Shown: one piece after another, positions 35,899 to 48,330 of the stretch
Layout: every line of letters starts with the position of its first letter
How positions within the stretch are numbered: position 1 is the stretch's first letter
NCBI GenBank assembly: GCA_021186555.1
Contig: JAJKFL010000427.1
Span: forward strand, 22,059,238 to 22,123,237
From: Reticulitermes speratus
Taxonomy: Eukaryota; Arthropoda; Insecta; Blattodea; Rhinotermitidae
Direction: 5' to 3'
Length of the DNA: 64,000 nucleotides
Notes under the pieces: generated by a model
Databases searched by the model: none
What the model was told of the DNA's origin: nothing
What the model saw: the letters and a program-made list of their open reading frames with translations, nothing else
Translations under genes and position numbers: made by a program

Positions 35899-36180
35899 TT
35901 TTTTATTGAAGGGCCCCGCAGCAGAAGCTACGGACGCACCGCAGCCTTGAGGATTGTTGTGCAACCCTGTGATGAAGATGATGAAGGTTTTTCTGCTTTT
36001 CCATTTTTAATGGAGCATCGGTGGAATGAAACTGACAGGGGAAAACCGAAGTACTCGGGGAAATACCTGTCCCAGTGCCACTTTGTCAACCACAAATCCC
36101 ACATGGACCGACCCGGGATCGAACCCGGGCCTCCGCGGTGAGAGGCCGGCGACTAACCGCCTGAGCCTTGGCACGGCCCT
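35899..36180 (-). mobile_element. SINE family C, full length
   Basis: The - strand head begins GGGCCGTGCCAAGGCTCAGG. Box B is GGTTCGATCCCGGG. The body includes CCACATGGACCGACCC in reverse, with an A-tail. Confidence 0.9.
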
Positions 36181-36388
36181 GTTTTACGGTTTGTTTAGTT
36201 TGATCGTTATACGCGTGGTGTATGTCCGATTTTGCCAGGTTCAGCTGAGGTACAGACGAACCTTCACCTGTCAGATACTGAGACAAACATCAAGCTGATC
36301 TCATTTAATAGAAGACAAAATTTGTAATTGAAAATGTCTAAATCAAAACAATGGCTTATTTAAGAAAACATAGAGGCAATTTGTAATA

Positions 36389-36650
36389 ATGGCCGATCCC
36401 AGTCGTGCGGTCTAAGGCGTGGGTCTGCGGCCGCTCGCTTACTAGGATCGTGGGTTCGAATCCCACCGGGGGCATGGATGTCTGTCTCTTGTGAGTGTTG
36501 TGTGATGTCAGGTAGAGGTCTCTGCGACGAGCTGGTCACTCGTCCAGAGGAGTCCTACCGAGTGTGGTGTGTCTAAAAAGTGTGTGATCATGAAACCTCG
36601 AAATGAGAAGGCATAGGCACCCGAAAAGGGGCTGTTGAGCCATAGGGAAA
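36389..36650 (+). mobile_element. SINE family A with target duplication
   Basis: Full length with a short deletion in box A. AATTTGTAATAAT occurs at about 36376-36388 and again at about 36664-36676, after the A-tail. Confidence 0.95.
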
Positions 36651-37056
36651 AAAAAAGAAAAAAATTTGTAATAATAAAGAAAGATTATTTGCAGCATAAT
36701 AACTATCACTCTAATTAATAGTCTTCTGAAATGATAAATAACGAATAATTTCCCATAAAATGGCGTAGTTGTCAGTCGAAACATACGGGGTAAAATATAA
36801 TAAAGATTTATAATCATCTGTAATCAATATATTTAAGCATTTCATTGGACTGTCTTTGTAAAGTCTATTACAGGCCTGGGTTTATGTGTTAAATGTTAGC
36901 AGTTTTCGTCACTGTACTGCATTAGCGTCAGATAATACTGTAAGCAATGGCAGCTAATGTTGTGGTGTGCATTCCGTGCTGAGGCTTATGAAAATAAGTA
37001 GCCAGTGAAAATATACGATCGGTAAAACCAAACGGCAGAAATGTAGCTCAGATTTA

Positions 37057-37345
37057 AAGGGTTCTGACGATGGGTATGGTAGTAGTCGCGACTGGAAGTT
37101 TGGACATGTCTATCGTTTCAGGCTAAAATAACTCATAATGTTTCGGGGGTTGGCTTTGCCTCTGTTTACAGTTGGAACCGGGAAAGGGAAGGGATTGAGG
37201 CTTGCTCCTTCTAATGGGCTCACCAGAGCAGGTTTTCATCCTTTCCCCTTTCCACCTGAAGAAGAGATGAAGCCTCCGAAACGTTGTTTTTTTAACGTGA
37301 GACGATGGAAAATGTTCAGAATTTGAGTCACTACTATCGGGACCG
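37057..37345 (+). repeat. Dispersed repeat F, copy 2
   Basis: See the copy at 19332. Here GAAACGTT is followed by a T-run and AACGT, a possible stem III. An extra G-rich stretch lies at about 37170-37200. Confidence 0.5.
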
Positions 37346-37434
37346 TAGATCTATTTAGGCAGTGCATTAAGTCATTTGAACATGGTGACTGTACGTACCA
37401 TTCTGTCGTAAGTGCCACGGAGTCAGCTCATGTG

Positions 37435-37490
37435 TGTGTATGTGTATGTATGTATGTGGGTGTGTGTGTGTGTGAGAGAGAGAGAGCCAT
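37435..37490 (+). repeat. (GT)n and (GA)n microsatellite
   Basis: Interrupted GT run followed by GA run. Confidence 0.85.
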
Positions 37491-40400
37491 TCAGGCTTAC
37501 CGAAACACTTCCACAAATCTCCAACTGTTGGTAACGTATGTTTGAAGGGATTGTGAAGCCTGCAGGGAATGGGAGCAGACTGTATAAAAAATAGAACACT
37601 GTAATGAAAGACCAACACAGAAATGGTACAATTATCGTCACTTGTTTTTTTTTCTTGTCTGCTCTACAGAGCGAATTCTTTTCTTTTTTAGATGTGTCCT
37701 CTGCATATTTATAATTTGCCATCATGATCCTCAGATAAGAAGACACAAGATTTAAAGCGCAAAAGTACATGCATCCTATCAGTTGCATTATGACACACAC
37801 ACAACAGCTCCACTGGATGCGACTGATGGAGTCAGTGTTTTGTGTGTTTTGATTGTTATTTTGCTTGATGATGGTGAAAGGGCAGCTGCGATAACCTGAT
37901 GCCACATACACGATACCTCCAGCTTAGTGGGAAAATCGCAATGGATGATCGCAGCACCGCACCACTAGCTCAGACGTGACGTCATCTCTCTCTGATACAC
38001 GTCACCAGTTTCAATTCAGTGTGATAGTAATGCCAGAATGCGTCATTCAAGGACAGTGCCCTTGTTAATATTCGTTAGATATTATTTCCTACTTTGAATT
38101 GTAAGAAATTTACACCTCAGACTCAGTAAACAATGGTAGTCGTATTTATTGAAATTCCTTATAATTTCTTGCCAAAATTTTGTATGTTGCAGTAATTTGC
38201 ACTTGTAGTACTAGTTTTGAACATTGTGGATATCGTTAGTTTTTGCAGTGCTTTGGGATTTAAGATACGATGTCATGTAAGGGTAAAAAGTAATCGAAGC
38301 TGAGAAATTCATTGTAATTTTTACTTTGCCTGGCACTTTGTCTCACCCACAAACTGACCCTGCATACAGTTTAGCCCTTATATATATATATATTGATGTT
38401 CCCAGGCATATAAACTTTGTGTGATGCGTAAGTGTACACATCCATCATGTCTCTCAGTACCTGTGACTGCATGTAAACCGCAGTACGGTTTCATACACTC
38501 CAGACTTAGCTTCAGAGTGCGTGAAGTTCACTACATTCACGCGGACTTGCATGTTTTCAGGCGCACGCGTCTAGACTACATAATTTCTTGTGTGTTTATT
38601 CGAACATAACGTACATAATGCTCCTCTTTTGGTTTTAATTTGCTGTGCTTTTAACTTCCCTAACTGTCTGTTTTACATATCCACATCTGGAGAGTTTTTG
38701 CACAGACACGATAAGACCAAGGCCGTGTACAGGTCTGACTCCCCTAGGTAAGCCGAGCCCGTTCTTTCCTACGCTCGGGGACACGACTGAACAGAGGTGC
38801 TCTATTTAACTGTGGTGACGTCAGATTTTATTTGCGATAAAGGAAACTAAATAATTTGTCTTCTCGCATTTACATGTATAATACTACAAGCATTCAAAAG
38901 CATTCCTGGACGTTTTTATGTCTATGTAGACTACGTCTGCAAATGTGTTTAAATTCCCGAAAAATCCACCGATAGTTATGAAGGAGATTGTAACTTCCTT
39001 GGAAGATTCTGTAAATGGATTTTAGCCAAGTTAATCACAGAGGCTTGGCACAGTTCAGTGTGAAGTGTACTTGCCAAATGGCACGAATGCAACACAACAC
39101 CAGATGAGTTACAAGTTGCAGTAAAAACATAGGTCTACTAACCGTATAAATTTTGCACTATCCATGAAAACTGAAGGAGATGGCTTTTTACAGAATCCAA
39201 CAGCAATGTGACTTGAATGCCAAGACGTTCCTGAACTATCACTGCCTTCAAAATTATCATTCGACCATTTCGTGAGACCCTACACAACTATTACCATATG
39301 TCTTCGACGTGGCGCCTTGTAAACTTGTATCAAACAAAATCAATGTCATCAATATATAACAGTCCAATGAATGGGAGTAAAAGAGCATGTTGTAAAACCG
39401 TGGGTGTCTCCATGCAGACTTACACGTGTACAGTTCACATAAACGTGTGTGGATTTGAACGACAGTGTAGCCTAAAATATTCGAATCGTTCAAGCTTCAC
39501 TTTGCTTCTAAACATTTAAATTTAAATTTTCTGCAGCGTAATAACATGAAGGAAGCATTTCATTACACTTTCTTTCACATTCTGAGAATGGTATACATTT
39601 TTACTGTAGGCAACGTAGTGTTTATTGTAATTGTTGTAATGCATAGCGTCCGAACGAATTACAGTCTTTGCAATGAAGTATTTTTATGTAAAAACATATT
39701 TACGGTCTTAAATAATGGATATGTGCAATGTATAGGACAGTAAACGATTTATCATAAAAACTTCAAAGGAACGCCAAATTTACGACTTAGAATGTCTGTC
39801 TTTTTTAAATGTTACTGCAGTATTGAGGTCAGTCGCAGGTTAAGCGCAGATTACTGAGGTCAAGGGTACAAAGTTTTCCGACATGGGTGAAATAGTTTAG
39901 CTCAGGCTGAGAGGTGAATTATTTGTCTGTATTTAAATTTCGGTTAAGTTACAGTTAATTATGTCTAATTAACAATAATAAATGTGGAATTTTTCTTAGC
40001 TTCTATTTTCAAATTATGATTTTAATTTATGCTATAACTCGCGAAGAAACGTAGGAAGGGTACTTCATTGCCTGCTACGTCTGGTGTACTCAGTTCCTAT
40101 AGCAAGATAAATTTCCTTCCGTCAGATAACTATCGTTGCGGTCTGTGCAATTATATTCCAATTTACTTCGTTGAATAATGTATAATGGCCGACATCACGT
40201 GCGATAGAGGCCAGCAAACTGCCTCCCAGTTGACTGTTACAGGGCAGATATCCATGACAACAGAGAGTGCCCATTGGTAAATAATGTATCTTTTATTCTT
40301 GTTGTGGGGTGAGACTGAGTTCCTTGGTACTGCGGCCACCAGTGGGCCTACTGTGCCAGTTCCTGTATGATGAATGATTATGGAACACGGGTGGAACGCT

Positions 40401-42300
40401 GACAGGGAAAAATCGAAGTACTCAGTGAGAAACCTATCGGAGACGACCCCGGTATCGATCCCGGGCCTCCGCGGCGAGAGTACTAATCACGTCAGCTTAT
40501 TTTAGGACCAGAAAATTTGAGTCCAAGGATTTTCAAGGTATTTCTTTTGACATGGCACTGCAATTTTTATTTTTAATAAGTCTTTCATTTTTAAAATCAA
40601 TAAATAGGGCTGCGGTACTTAAAAATTTCTTGTCTATAAGATTCAGACACAGAAAATTTGGGCCCCCAAAAATCGTTAAAGTTGTTGTAAATGCATTTTA
40701 TAGTGTTGTGTTCCTATATAATTTGAAGTTGCTGTTCAGTGGGAAGTCATAGTGGTTACTGCTTGACTGTACTTCGAAGCCGTAGGAGAGATTAACCACT
40801 ATCCAGACGTCAACCGTCACTCAGATATCGACATGTAGCAGGATGTACGGTTACCAGTCAGTGTCAGTTAAATTTATTACATATTCAGTCGCTGTAATTT
40901 TGCTGTAAGCTTGTAAATTGCAAGAACCAACACTTAATATTTAAATATTTCAACACAAAATTACTTATTAAGCCAAAATATTTGGACACTAACGAAATCA
41001 ATAGTCTTGATGCTCGTTATTATAATGATCTTCGAAGGCCAAATCTAAGCAATGTTGAAGTATTTTTATTTAAAACACTTTACTGTGAAACTGGTGAGAA
41101 TGCAGGGAAATGACGTCAGAACAAACAGCTGGAGGTGCCTTGCTGGGATTGCCAGTACTGACAGACGCTACAAAATGCGGTGGGTTGGGTAAGGTGCTGG
41201 ATGTAGAATTGCCTGCTGCTGTTCTCTGATGGCTCACAGTAACGTCTGATCTGCTTTCTGACCACACTCACATTATTGTAATATCTCTCTTATCCATTAC
41301 TAATACTTTGTTCCCGAAAATGTGACTTCGGGTAATTGAATGTGTTTAATGTGTATACTGACATGAAAGCATGAAGCTTTATTTTTGTGGAAGAGCAAAC
41401 TGCAGAAGCACGTTGGTTGGAATACTTATTCTCCTTCTTCTTTTTCTTCTCTATCTCTGTCTGGAGAATGATTGTTGTACTTCAGTGTATGAGTCTTCAG
41501 CTGTCTCATTTCTGTATGTACCACTATAAATAATTCCTCTTTCATCCATCTGAGGCATGACCAACAGCCTTTTCCTTCTCATTTCTGTCCTTTCTGTCAC
41601 ATCGTATAGAAATATGTTTACATAAATAAGACTGCTTAAATATGCACTTATAAACTTAGGCCTACTGACTGCCTCAACTTTACTACATGTAATATGTTTT
41701 CAATTATTTAATGTAGCTTAAGATTCTTCGCGTATCTCGAATAATACTGTGTTGTACACAGCATTCTGTTCTTGCCCATAATCTATTATAGGAGATGCTA
41801 AATTAACCATAGCACTTTCTATTAAATACAGCACCATTATTAGTTATATCTAAGACAGGGAGGGGATAAGTATAATTGACCATAAAACACAATTTGCCTT
41901 TGTCCACCATTGCGAGTGCTTGTTACAGCCTCATGGCACACAAATTACGCTTGATTTTAGACCAAGGAACATTTCGCCGCAGTTTTCTTACTCGCCTTAA
42001 ATAGTCACGCGCTTTATTTTTTGAAGAAGTGTTCGCACTCCTTTCATTTCCTCCTTGTTTTTACTAGTCTCTTCCAATTTTTCACTTCTCACCTTCAGCC
42101 GCAGTTTAGTATTTATGGCTTATTCTATGATAAATTCGCATTTCATACACGACGCTTCATAGTTTCATTCATGTTTTATCATCGCTTCATTTTATAGAAT
42201 TTCATAAAATTATATCTAGTTTAGAATGTGTTATTATATTCAGAGTTCCCTTTGAAGAATTCATATTCAAATTGAATTTCTGCTGGTTGCTTTGGAACAC
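37491..42300. other. Unassigned except for SINE C at 40300
   Basis: No exon with Kv2 T1 similarity found on the + strand. The reverse frame at 41070-41267 is proline/serine-rich and unrecognised. Confidence 0.5.
40300..40490 (-). mobile_element. SINE family C, degraded
   Basis: GACAGGGAAAAATCGAAGTAC and CCCGGGCCTCCGCGGCGAGA in reverse. The head is lost or scrambled after 40480. Confidence 0.7.
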
Positions 42301-42449
42301 CACATTAACGCAATGTTCCTTCCTTTCACAGAACAGACAATATTGTACTCGTTTCATGCAGTAATCTAAACCTTCAATTAGAGTATAACGCTAGATGTCA
42401 TAAAATCTTCTGTCTTCAGTCTGTTCAGTCCGCTTTGTGCCGGTTGCAG

Positions 42450-43281
42450 GTGATAGCAGTCATCTCCATCCTGTTTATAGTACTGTCGACGATCGCTCTG
42501 ACGCTCAACACCATCCCCAGCTTTCAAGTCAATGATCAGGACAATCCTCAGCTAGCGATGGTCGAGGCAGTGTGCATCACCTGGTTTACACTTGAGTACG
42601 TCCTCCGATTCAGCGCTTCCCCAAATAAGTGGAAGTTTTTTAAAGGTGGCCTCAATGTTATTGACCTCTTGGCCATCATGCCTTACTTCGTGTCCTTGTT
42701 CCTTCTTGAGACTAACAAGAACGCGAATGACCAGTTCCAAGATGTTCGCCGTGTGGTCCAAATCTTCAGGATCATGCGAATCCTTCGAATCTTGAAGCTG
42801 GCCCGACACTCCACGGGCCTTCAGAGTCTCGGATTTACGCTCAGAAACTCTTACAAAGAACTAGGGCTCCTCATGCTTTTCCTTGCCATGGGTGTGCTCA
42901 TATTTTCAAGTCTGGCTTACTTCGCTGAGAAAGAGGAAAAGGATACTAAATTCATCAGCATACCGGAGACTTTCTGGTGGGCTGGTATCACCATGACGAC
43001 AGTTGGCTACGGAGACATATATCCGACAACCCCGCTGGGGAAAGTTATAGGAAGTGTCTGTTGCATTTGTGGGGTCTTGGTGATCGCTCTGCCCATTCCC
43101 ATCATCGTCAACAATTTTGCGGAGTTCTACAAGAACCAGATGAGAAGAGAGAAGGCGCTGAAGAGACGGGAGGCCTTGGAACGTGCCAAGCGGGAGGGCA
43201 GCATTGTATCCTTCCACCATATCAACCTGAGGGATGCCTTCGCCAAGAGCATGGACCTTATCGACGTCATTGTGGACACAG
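42450..43281 (+). CDS. Shab: Shab/Kv2 voltage-gated K+ channel, exon encoding S1 to S6 and pore
   Basis: Internal coding exon of a Kv2-type (Shab) delayed-rectifier potassium channel, a plasma-membrane tetramer that repolarises neurons and muscle. The exon encodes 277 codons plus one base. Approximate exon residues: S1 1-21, S2 38-54, S3 70-87, S4 100-120 with arginines every third residue ([20 protein letters not shown]), S5 139-160, selectivity filter TMTTVGYGD 181-189, S6 200-223 with the PIP gate motif at 215-217. A Kv2-like [16 protein letters not shown] stretch follows. I place the acceptor at the CAG at 42447-42449, after a pyrimidine-rich tract, because Kv2 proteins match from VIAVISILF onward. 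The donor is G|GTGAGT at 43281/43282, giving phase 1. The T1 tetramerisation domain and start codon are not in the window and should lie upstream. Without splicing, the frame would run on to a stop at about 43379. Identification is very secure; the family is recognised from sequence, not searched. Confidence 0.97.
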
Positions 43282-43521
43282 GTGAGTTCTTCGGCACGTC
43301 TCGGCTGTTCCACTCAACCAGCACCTCTCCCCGCTTTTTGAATGTACAACATCGCACAAAAATTGATGCATGGCTGTGATATGTAGTAAGAGTACATCCA
43401 AATTATGTACCCTTATTATTCACATACACATATTTCATAAAGAAGTTGATTGTACAGATAACTTCTTACGCGCATTTCATAACAGTAGACGCGTGCTGAT
43501 TATAATAATTTTATATAGTGC

Positions 43522-43700
43522 TGGGGCCGTGCCATAGTCACACAGTTATTCATCGGCCTTTTATACGGAGGCCCAGGTTCAATCCCAGGGAAGTCCATGT
43601 GGGTTTTGTGGTGGACAAAATGACAGTGGGACAGGTCTCTCTCAGAGTACTCTGCCTTTGCCCTATCTACGAGGTATATCTCTTCGCCAATGTTCAATGT
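43522..43700 (+). mobile_element. SINE family C
   Basis: GGGCCGTGCCATAGTCACAC head, box B CCAGGTTCAATCCCAGG, body GTCCATGTGGGTTTTGTGG. Lies about 240 bp downstream of the Shab exon donor. Confidence 0.82.
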
Positions 43701-45288
43701 ACACGCATTCATCTGTCAACGACGTTATTGGTTATATAGCTGATCTTGGCAGTTGACACAGCGTCATTCAATAAACACTTAGAAATTACAGTGCTGTATT
43801 TAAGAGTGATTATTGAATTTTTATTGTAGAAAAGGAGAAAACATACCGCAGGAACTTATAATTTTAAGTAATATTTCATAAGGTTATTGTTAACACTATA
43901 AATCCACAAACTTTGGGTATTGAATGTCTGATTTTAAGCAATCTACCAACACTGTACGTTGTCATATTTGTTTTCGCTTGATGTATTGATACGTCACATT
44001 TTATTACCGTTCATATCTGTCCTAACTTGCATGCTCCTTGCTTCAGTATTTGACATTATATTTTCTGTCAAGTTCTATCACATTTTCAGGTACATGATCA
44101 CTATATCAGGACCTGTGATTACAATTTACCTATTTCTTTGCACATAATTCAGTAGTATAATATTTACCTTAGGAATTACATGAATGTTATATAGGTAAGA
44201 GAAAACGGTTGATTTACAGTGATTAATTTAATACTTCTATTTCATGAACGTCGTTCATAATTTTTCAGTTCGTAAGATGTCATTCTTTGTTAAATTTAAA
44301 ATGTTTATGTCTGTTGTACTTTCCCAACCGCCTTCATACACCTGCTAACCTTCTTGTCGTCATAGCCGTTTCGACGCCTTATACTTGCGTCATCTTCAGT
44401 GACCTATACTGTGGTTTGGTTTGTGTGTGTGTGTGTGTGTGGCGTATGAGCACAGTGAGGTTACTAAGTGTAGAAAGGCGGTTGGGAAAATACACTAGAA
44501 ATATATACCTGATTAAAAGCCACACGGAACGCATAAGATAGACTTCTGTACATTTGTGTATTATTTTGTCTACACTTTCTCAAAACTGTCCTAGCATTCA
44601 CCAAAGCCGAATTTCTAGTAAAGTCTTGCTTACATAGGCGAAATTCATCGCTAAATATAAAAGGTAAATTAGTCTGTGTGTGTGTAGTTTATCCAAATAT
44701 AAAACACTCAGTCAGTATGTGTAGTTCATCCAAATATAAAACACTCAGTCAGTATGTGTAGTTTATCCAAATATAAAACACTCAGTCAGTATGTGTAGTT
44801 TATCCAAATATAAAACACTCAGTCAGTATGTGTAGTTTATCCAAATATAAAACACTCAGTCAGTATGTGTAGTTTATCCAAATATAAAACACTCAGTCAG
44901 TATGTGTAGTTTATCCAAATATAAAACACTCAGTCAGTATGTGTAGTTTATCCAAATATAAAACACTCAGTCAGTATGTGTAGTTTATCCAAATATAAAA
45001 CACTCAGTCAGTATGTGTAGTTTATCCAAATATAAAACACTCAGTCAGTATGTGTAGCTTATCCAAATATAAAACACTCAGTCAGTATGTGTAGTTTATC
45101 CAAATATAAAACACTCAGTCAGTATGTGTAGTTTATCCAAATATAAAACTCAGTCAGTATGTGTAGTTTATCCAAATATAAAACAGTCAATCAGTTATCC
45201 AAATATGAACCAGTGAATCAGTGTGAGTAGGTTATCTAAACACAAACAGTCAATCAGTGTGTGTAGATTATCCAAATATAAAACATGA

Positions 45289-45677
45289 CCAGCTGCCAGC
45301 AGTTTTAACAGTTTTAACTATTTTAATAACAATAGTTTTAATAATTTTGACGACTCCAACAGATATCAACGACGTAGTGCCCTACAATCACAAACTGTAG
45401 TGCTGGACTATATACTTCGGACACGAACGGATGCTATATACATCGGAACAATTCAAGAAACTACTTGAAAATATTTTATATACTCGTGATTCTCAGTGTG
45501 AATATTAGCATCGAACGGAATAACAGCTAAGTGATAGTGCCAAATGGACAGTAAATAGTGAAGTGTACTTAACAAGGTGCCCCTGATGATGGCCGAGTGA
45601 CTGCCGAAACATATGTAGGGTGTAGTGAACAGAAATTACGAAAATAAGAAGTGCATTTGTTGGTTGAAAAACTAAAG
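45289..45677 (+). mobile_element. Insertion in the minisatellite, Penelope-like candidate
   Basis: About 390 bp unlike the array. It is flanked by ATAAAACATGA (45278-45288) and ATAAAATAATGA (45678-45689). It contains the hammerhead-like motif at 45578-45622, and its 3' part resembles that after 32528. No reverse transcriptase frame. Confidence 0.5.
45578..45622 (+). ncRNA. Hammerhead-ribozyme-like motif inside the minisatellite interruption
   Basis: Core CTGATGA (45583-45589), extra T, stem II GGC/GCC, GAAA (45606-45609), stem III ACAU/AUGU, cleavage triplet GTA ending at 45617. Stem I is CCC/GGG extended by two G-T wobbles. Confidence 0.52.
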
Positions 45678-46899
45678 ATAAAATAATGAGTATGTGTAGT
45701 TTAACCAAATATAAAACAGTCAATCAGTGTGTGTAGGTTATCCAAATATGAACCAGTGAATCAGTGTGAGTAGGTTATCTAAACACAAACAGTCAATCAG
45801 TGTGTGTAGGTTATCTAAACACAAACAGTCAATCAGTGTGTGTAGGTTATCGAAACACAAACAGTCAATCAGTGTGTGTAGGTTATCGAAACACAAACAG
45901 TCAATCAGTGTGTGTAGATTATCCAAATATGAACCAGTGAATCAGTGTGAGTAGGTTATCTAAACACAAACAGTCAATCAGTGTGAGTAGGTTATCTAAA
46001 CACAAACAGTCAATCAGTGTGTGTAGGTTATCGAAACACAAACAGTCAATCAGTGTGTGTAGATTATCCAAATATGAACCAGTGAATCAGTGTGAGTAGG
46101 TTATCTGAACACAAACAGTCAATCAGTGTGTGTAGGTTATCCAAATATGAACCAGTGAATCAGTGTGAGTAGGTTATCGAAACACAAACAGTCAATCAGT
46201 GTGTTTAGATTATCCAAATATAAAGCAGTAAAACTGTGTGTGCATTGCTCAGACTAAATTTACAGTGTCATTTACACGCACACTTTTCACTTTGAAGATT
46301 CAAGTCTTCTGGGATGTTACCCTTGTCGACTGGGAAACAATTAATGAGGTTTCCAAGATCGTACTAAAGATTAAGACAATATGATCCTCAGAAATATCGG
46401 TAACTCTGCCAGTCAACACAGCGTCACAGCCCAGAAAACTCGAATATTCAAATGCACCGCTGTGAGAACCTCAAATCTCGCATTTTTCCTATGTTTTATG
46501 TTTGTGTTGCAGGTGAGTGTTCTAGAAGTTGCTGAATAATACAAGCCAATACAAATTCAGACATAAAACAACACGAATCGTTGAAATTAATTTAAAGTGT
46601 AGTGTTAATTTGTATATTTCTCCTTATATTGTTTTTTTCTGTCTCAGCTTTATTAGTCCACAGTAGGAAGTTTGGTATATAAATAACCACATAGAACGAA
46701 ATATATGTTCATGTTTCGTGGACTGAATGCAGGATAAAATCACGAAACAAAGACAGCTAAAATGTTCTTAAATTTTTGGGGACAACACTGACAAATCAAA
46801 ATAGATTACTTGAAAAAATGAAGACCAAGTAAATAGGGAATGGCTGTTACCATTCAGTCCAGAATCGTTTGCCTTCTCCTTTCATACAGTATAAGTTTT

Positions 46900-47385
46900 C
46901 CTGTTGATTTTATGGCTTGAAATGTGGTTTCTCACATTAAGAGAAGAACATAACCTGAGGATGTTCGAGAATAGGGTGCTGAGGAAGGTGTGTGGGCCAC
47001 AGAGGAACTATGTAACAGGGGGCTGTAGAAAATTGCGTAATGTGGAGCTTCCTGACATGTAGCCTAGTGCTTAGCGAATATTTTTGGTTATAAAATCAAG
47101 GAAGCCGAGATGAGCGGGGTTTGTGGGACGTGAGGGGGAGAAGAGAAATACATACGAGGTTTTGATGGGAAAGCCTGAAGGAAAGAGACAACTTTTACTG
47201 CCTGGACGTAGATGGGAGAATAACATTAAAATTGATGTTAAAGGTATAGTATGAGAGGGCGTGGATTTGAGAAACTTTGTTTAGATGGGGTCAAGTGAAG
47301 GACTGTTGTGAATACGGTAATAGACTTCAGGGTTCCATAAAAGACGAGGAATTTTATAGCCAGTTGGAGGAGGAACCCGCTCCGT
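46900..47385 (+). mobile_element. Family L LINE 3' fragment
   Basis: GAACATAACCTGAGGATGTT, GAGAATAGGGTGCTGAGGAA and later family blocks to AGGAATTTTATAGCCAGTTG. Frames are broken. Confidence 0.78.
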
Positions 47386-48019
47386 GGATTTGGTTGTTCT
47401 TCTGTCTTAGGCATTTTACGGATATTGTTGTCAATGGTAAACCCGTGTGTACTCCCGGATTCAATGTACAAAACGTTATATATTTCAAAATTAACCCAAT
47501 TCTCTGCGTTGTTTGGCTTTAAGGAATTCAGTCAAAATTCAACGCCGAACGCTCAGAACGGTGGGCTCAAAGACGTGTTATCTGTACGACTGAAATTTAA
47601 TTCCCACTGAAAGATAAAATTGTTTTTTTTTACAGTTTTGTAGGATTCTGCCGACGATATATCGCATTGGGATCGTGAAGTCATTCGCCTTTGTCCGTCA
47701 ACCTGTGTTCAAAATAAAATTGAAACAGAACTTTTCGGAGACAGGATTGGTCTCCTTTCAAGGGAAACAACAACTTAGTTGGGCCCGATAGGTAAAGCTG
47801 TTGACCCAGACGATTAGAATAACTTTATCTATCCAGCCCAACTCAGTGCGAAAGGTTTTGTTTATTTTTATTTAAAATATTGGGCGATGGACAGAGCCCA
47901 GAGTGCGCATAATATTTCCAAATAGATTGATCTCTCTTTCTTAAAACCCCCTTTGCTAAGTAGTTTATTCATTATACGCAGTGAAAGAAAAATATAATTC
48001 TTGTGAAGAAATACACTGT

Positions 48020-48215
48020 ATTGTCTTATGTACATTCAGCTATGAAGTAATACACCGTATTATGCACACTGGGGTGTGAAGTAATAAGTACGCGGCATTA
48101 TACGCACTCAGTTATGAAGTAATAGACTGCATTACACATACTCAAATTTGAAGTAATACACTGCATTACAGACACTCAGATATGAAATAATACACACACT
48201 CAAATATGAATCCCT
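48020..48215 (+). repeat. Degenerate ~38 bp tandem repeat
   Basis: About five units built on ACTCAGATATGAAGTAATAC and CTGCATTACA, with spacing of 36-42 bp. Confidence 0.7.
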
Positions 48216-48280
48216 AGTAAATATTTGGGGTTTAACAGAGGACACTGAAGATTACCGTCTTCTGAAGAGTAACGACACTT

Positions 48281-48330
48281 TTACCTTGAAGGTGGAGGCG
48301 GTATTTCCGCCCGAAACGTCGGTTGATTTC
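48281..48330 (+). repeat. Hammerhead-like hairpin, degenerate
   Basis: CTTGAAGG, stem GGCGG/CCGCC, then CGAAACGTCGG. The core differs from consensus at several bases. Confidence 0.25.

Larger units (their letters stand above)
1..42449 (+). other. Upstream Shab intron or 5' region
   Basis: No exon for the Kv2 T1 domain or the start codon was recognised on the + strand here, although the exon at 42450 must be spliced to one. The stretch is therefore read as intron, possibly extending beyond the window. Its content is repeats and unassigned AT-rich sequence. A short 5' exon without clear protein similarity could be hidden in it. Confidence 0.7.
44673..46238 (+). repeat. Minisatellite array with 37 bp and 36 bp units, interrupted
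   Basis: The first block (44673 to about 45190) has about 14 near-identical 37 bp units containing GTAGTTTATCCAAATATAAA. The later blocks (45190-45288 and 45690-46238) use a related 36 bp unit with GTAGGTTATCTAAACACAAA and AGTCAATCA. An insertion separates them at about 45289-45677. Frames across the array are repeat artefacts. Confidence 0.95.

Noticed and set aside
42906-43313. Reverse-strand frame over the Shab exon
   Set aside because: Shadow of the GC-rich coding exon in another frame.
45738-45954. Repetitive peptides on both strands
   Set aside because: Translation of the 36 bp minisatellite, whose length is a multiple of three.
44673-46238. CRISPR-like regular repeats
   Set aside because: Tandem units without unique spacers, in a eukaryotic intron.
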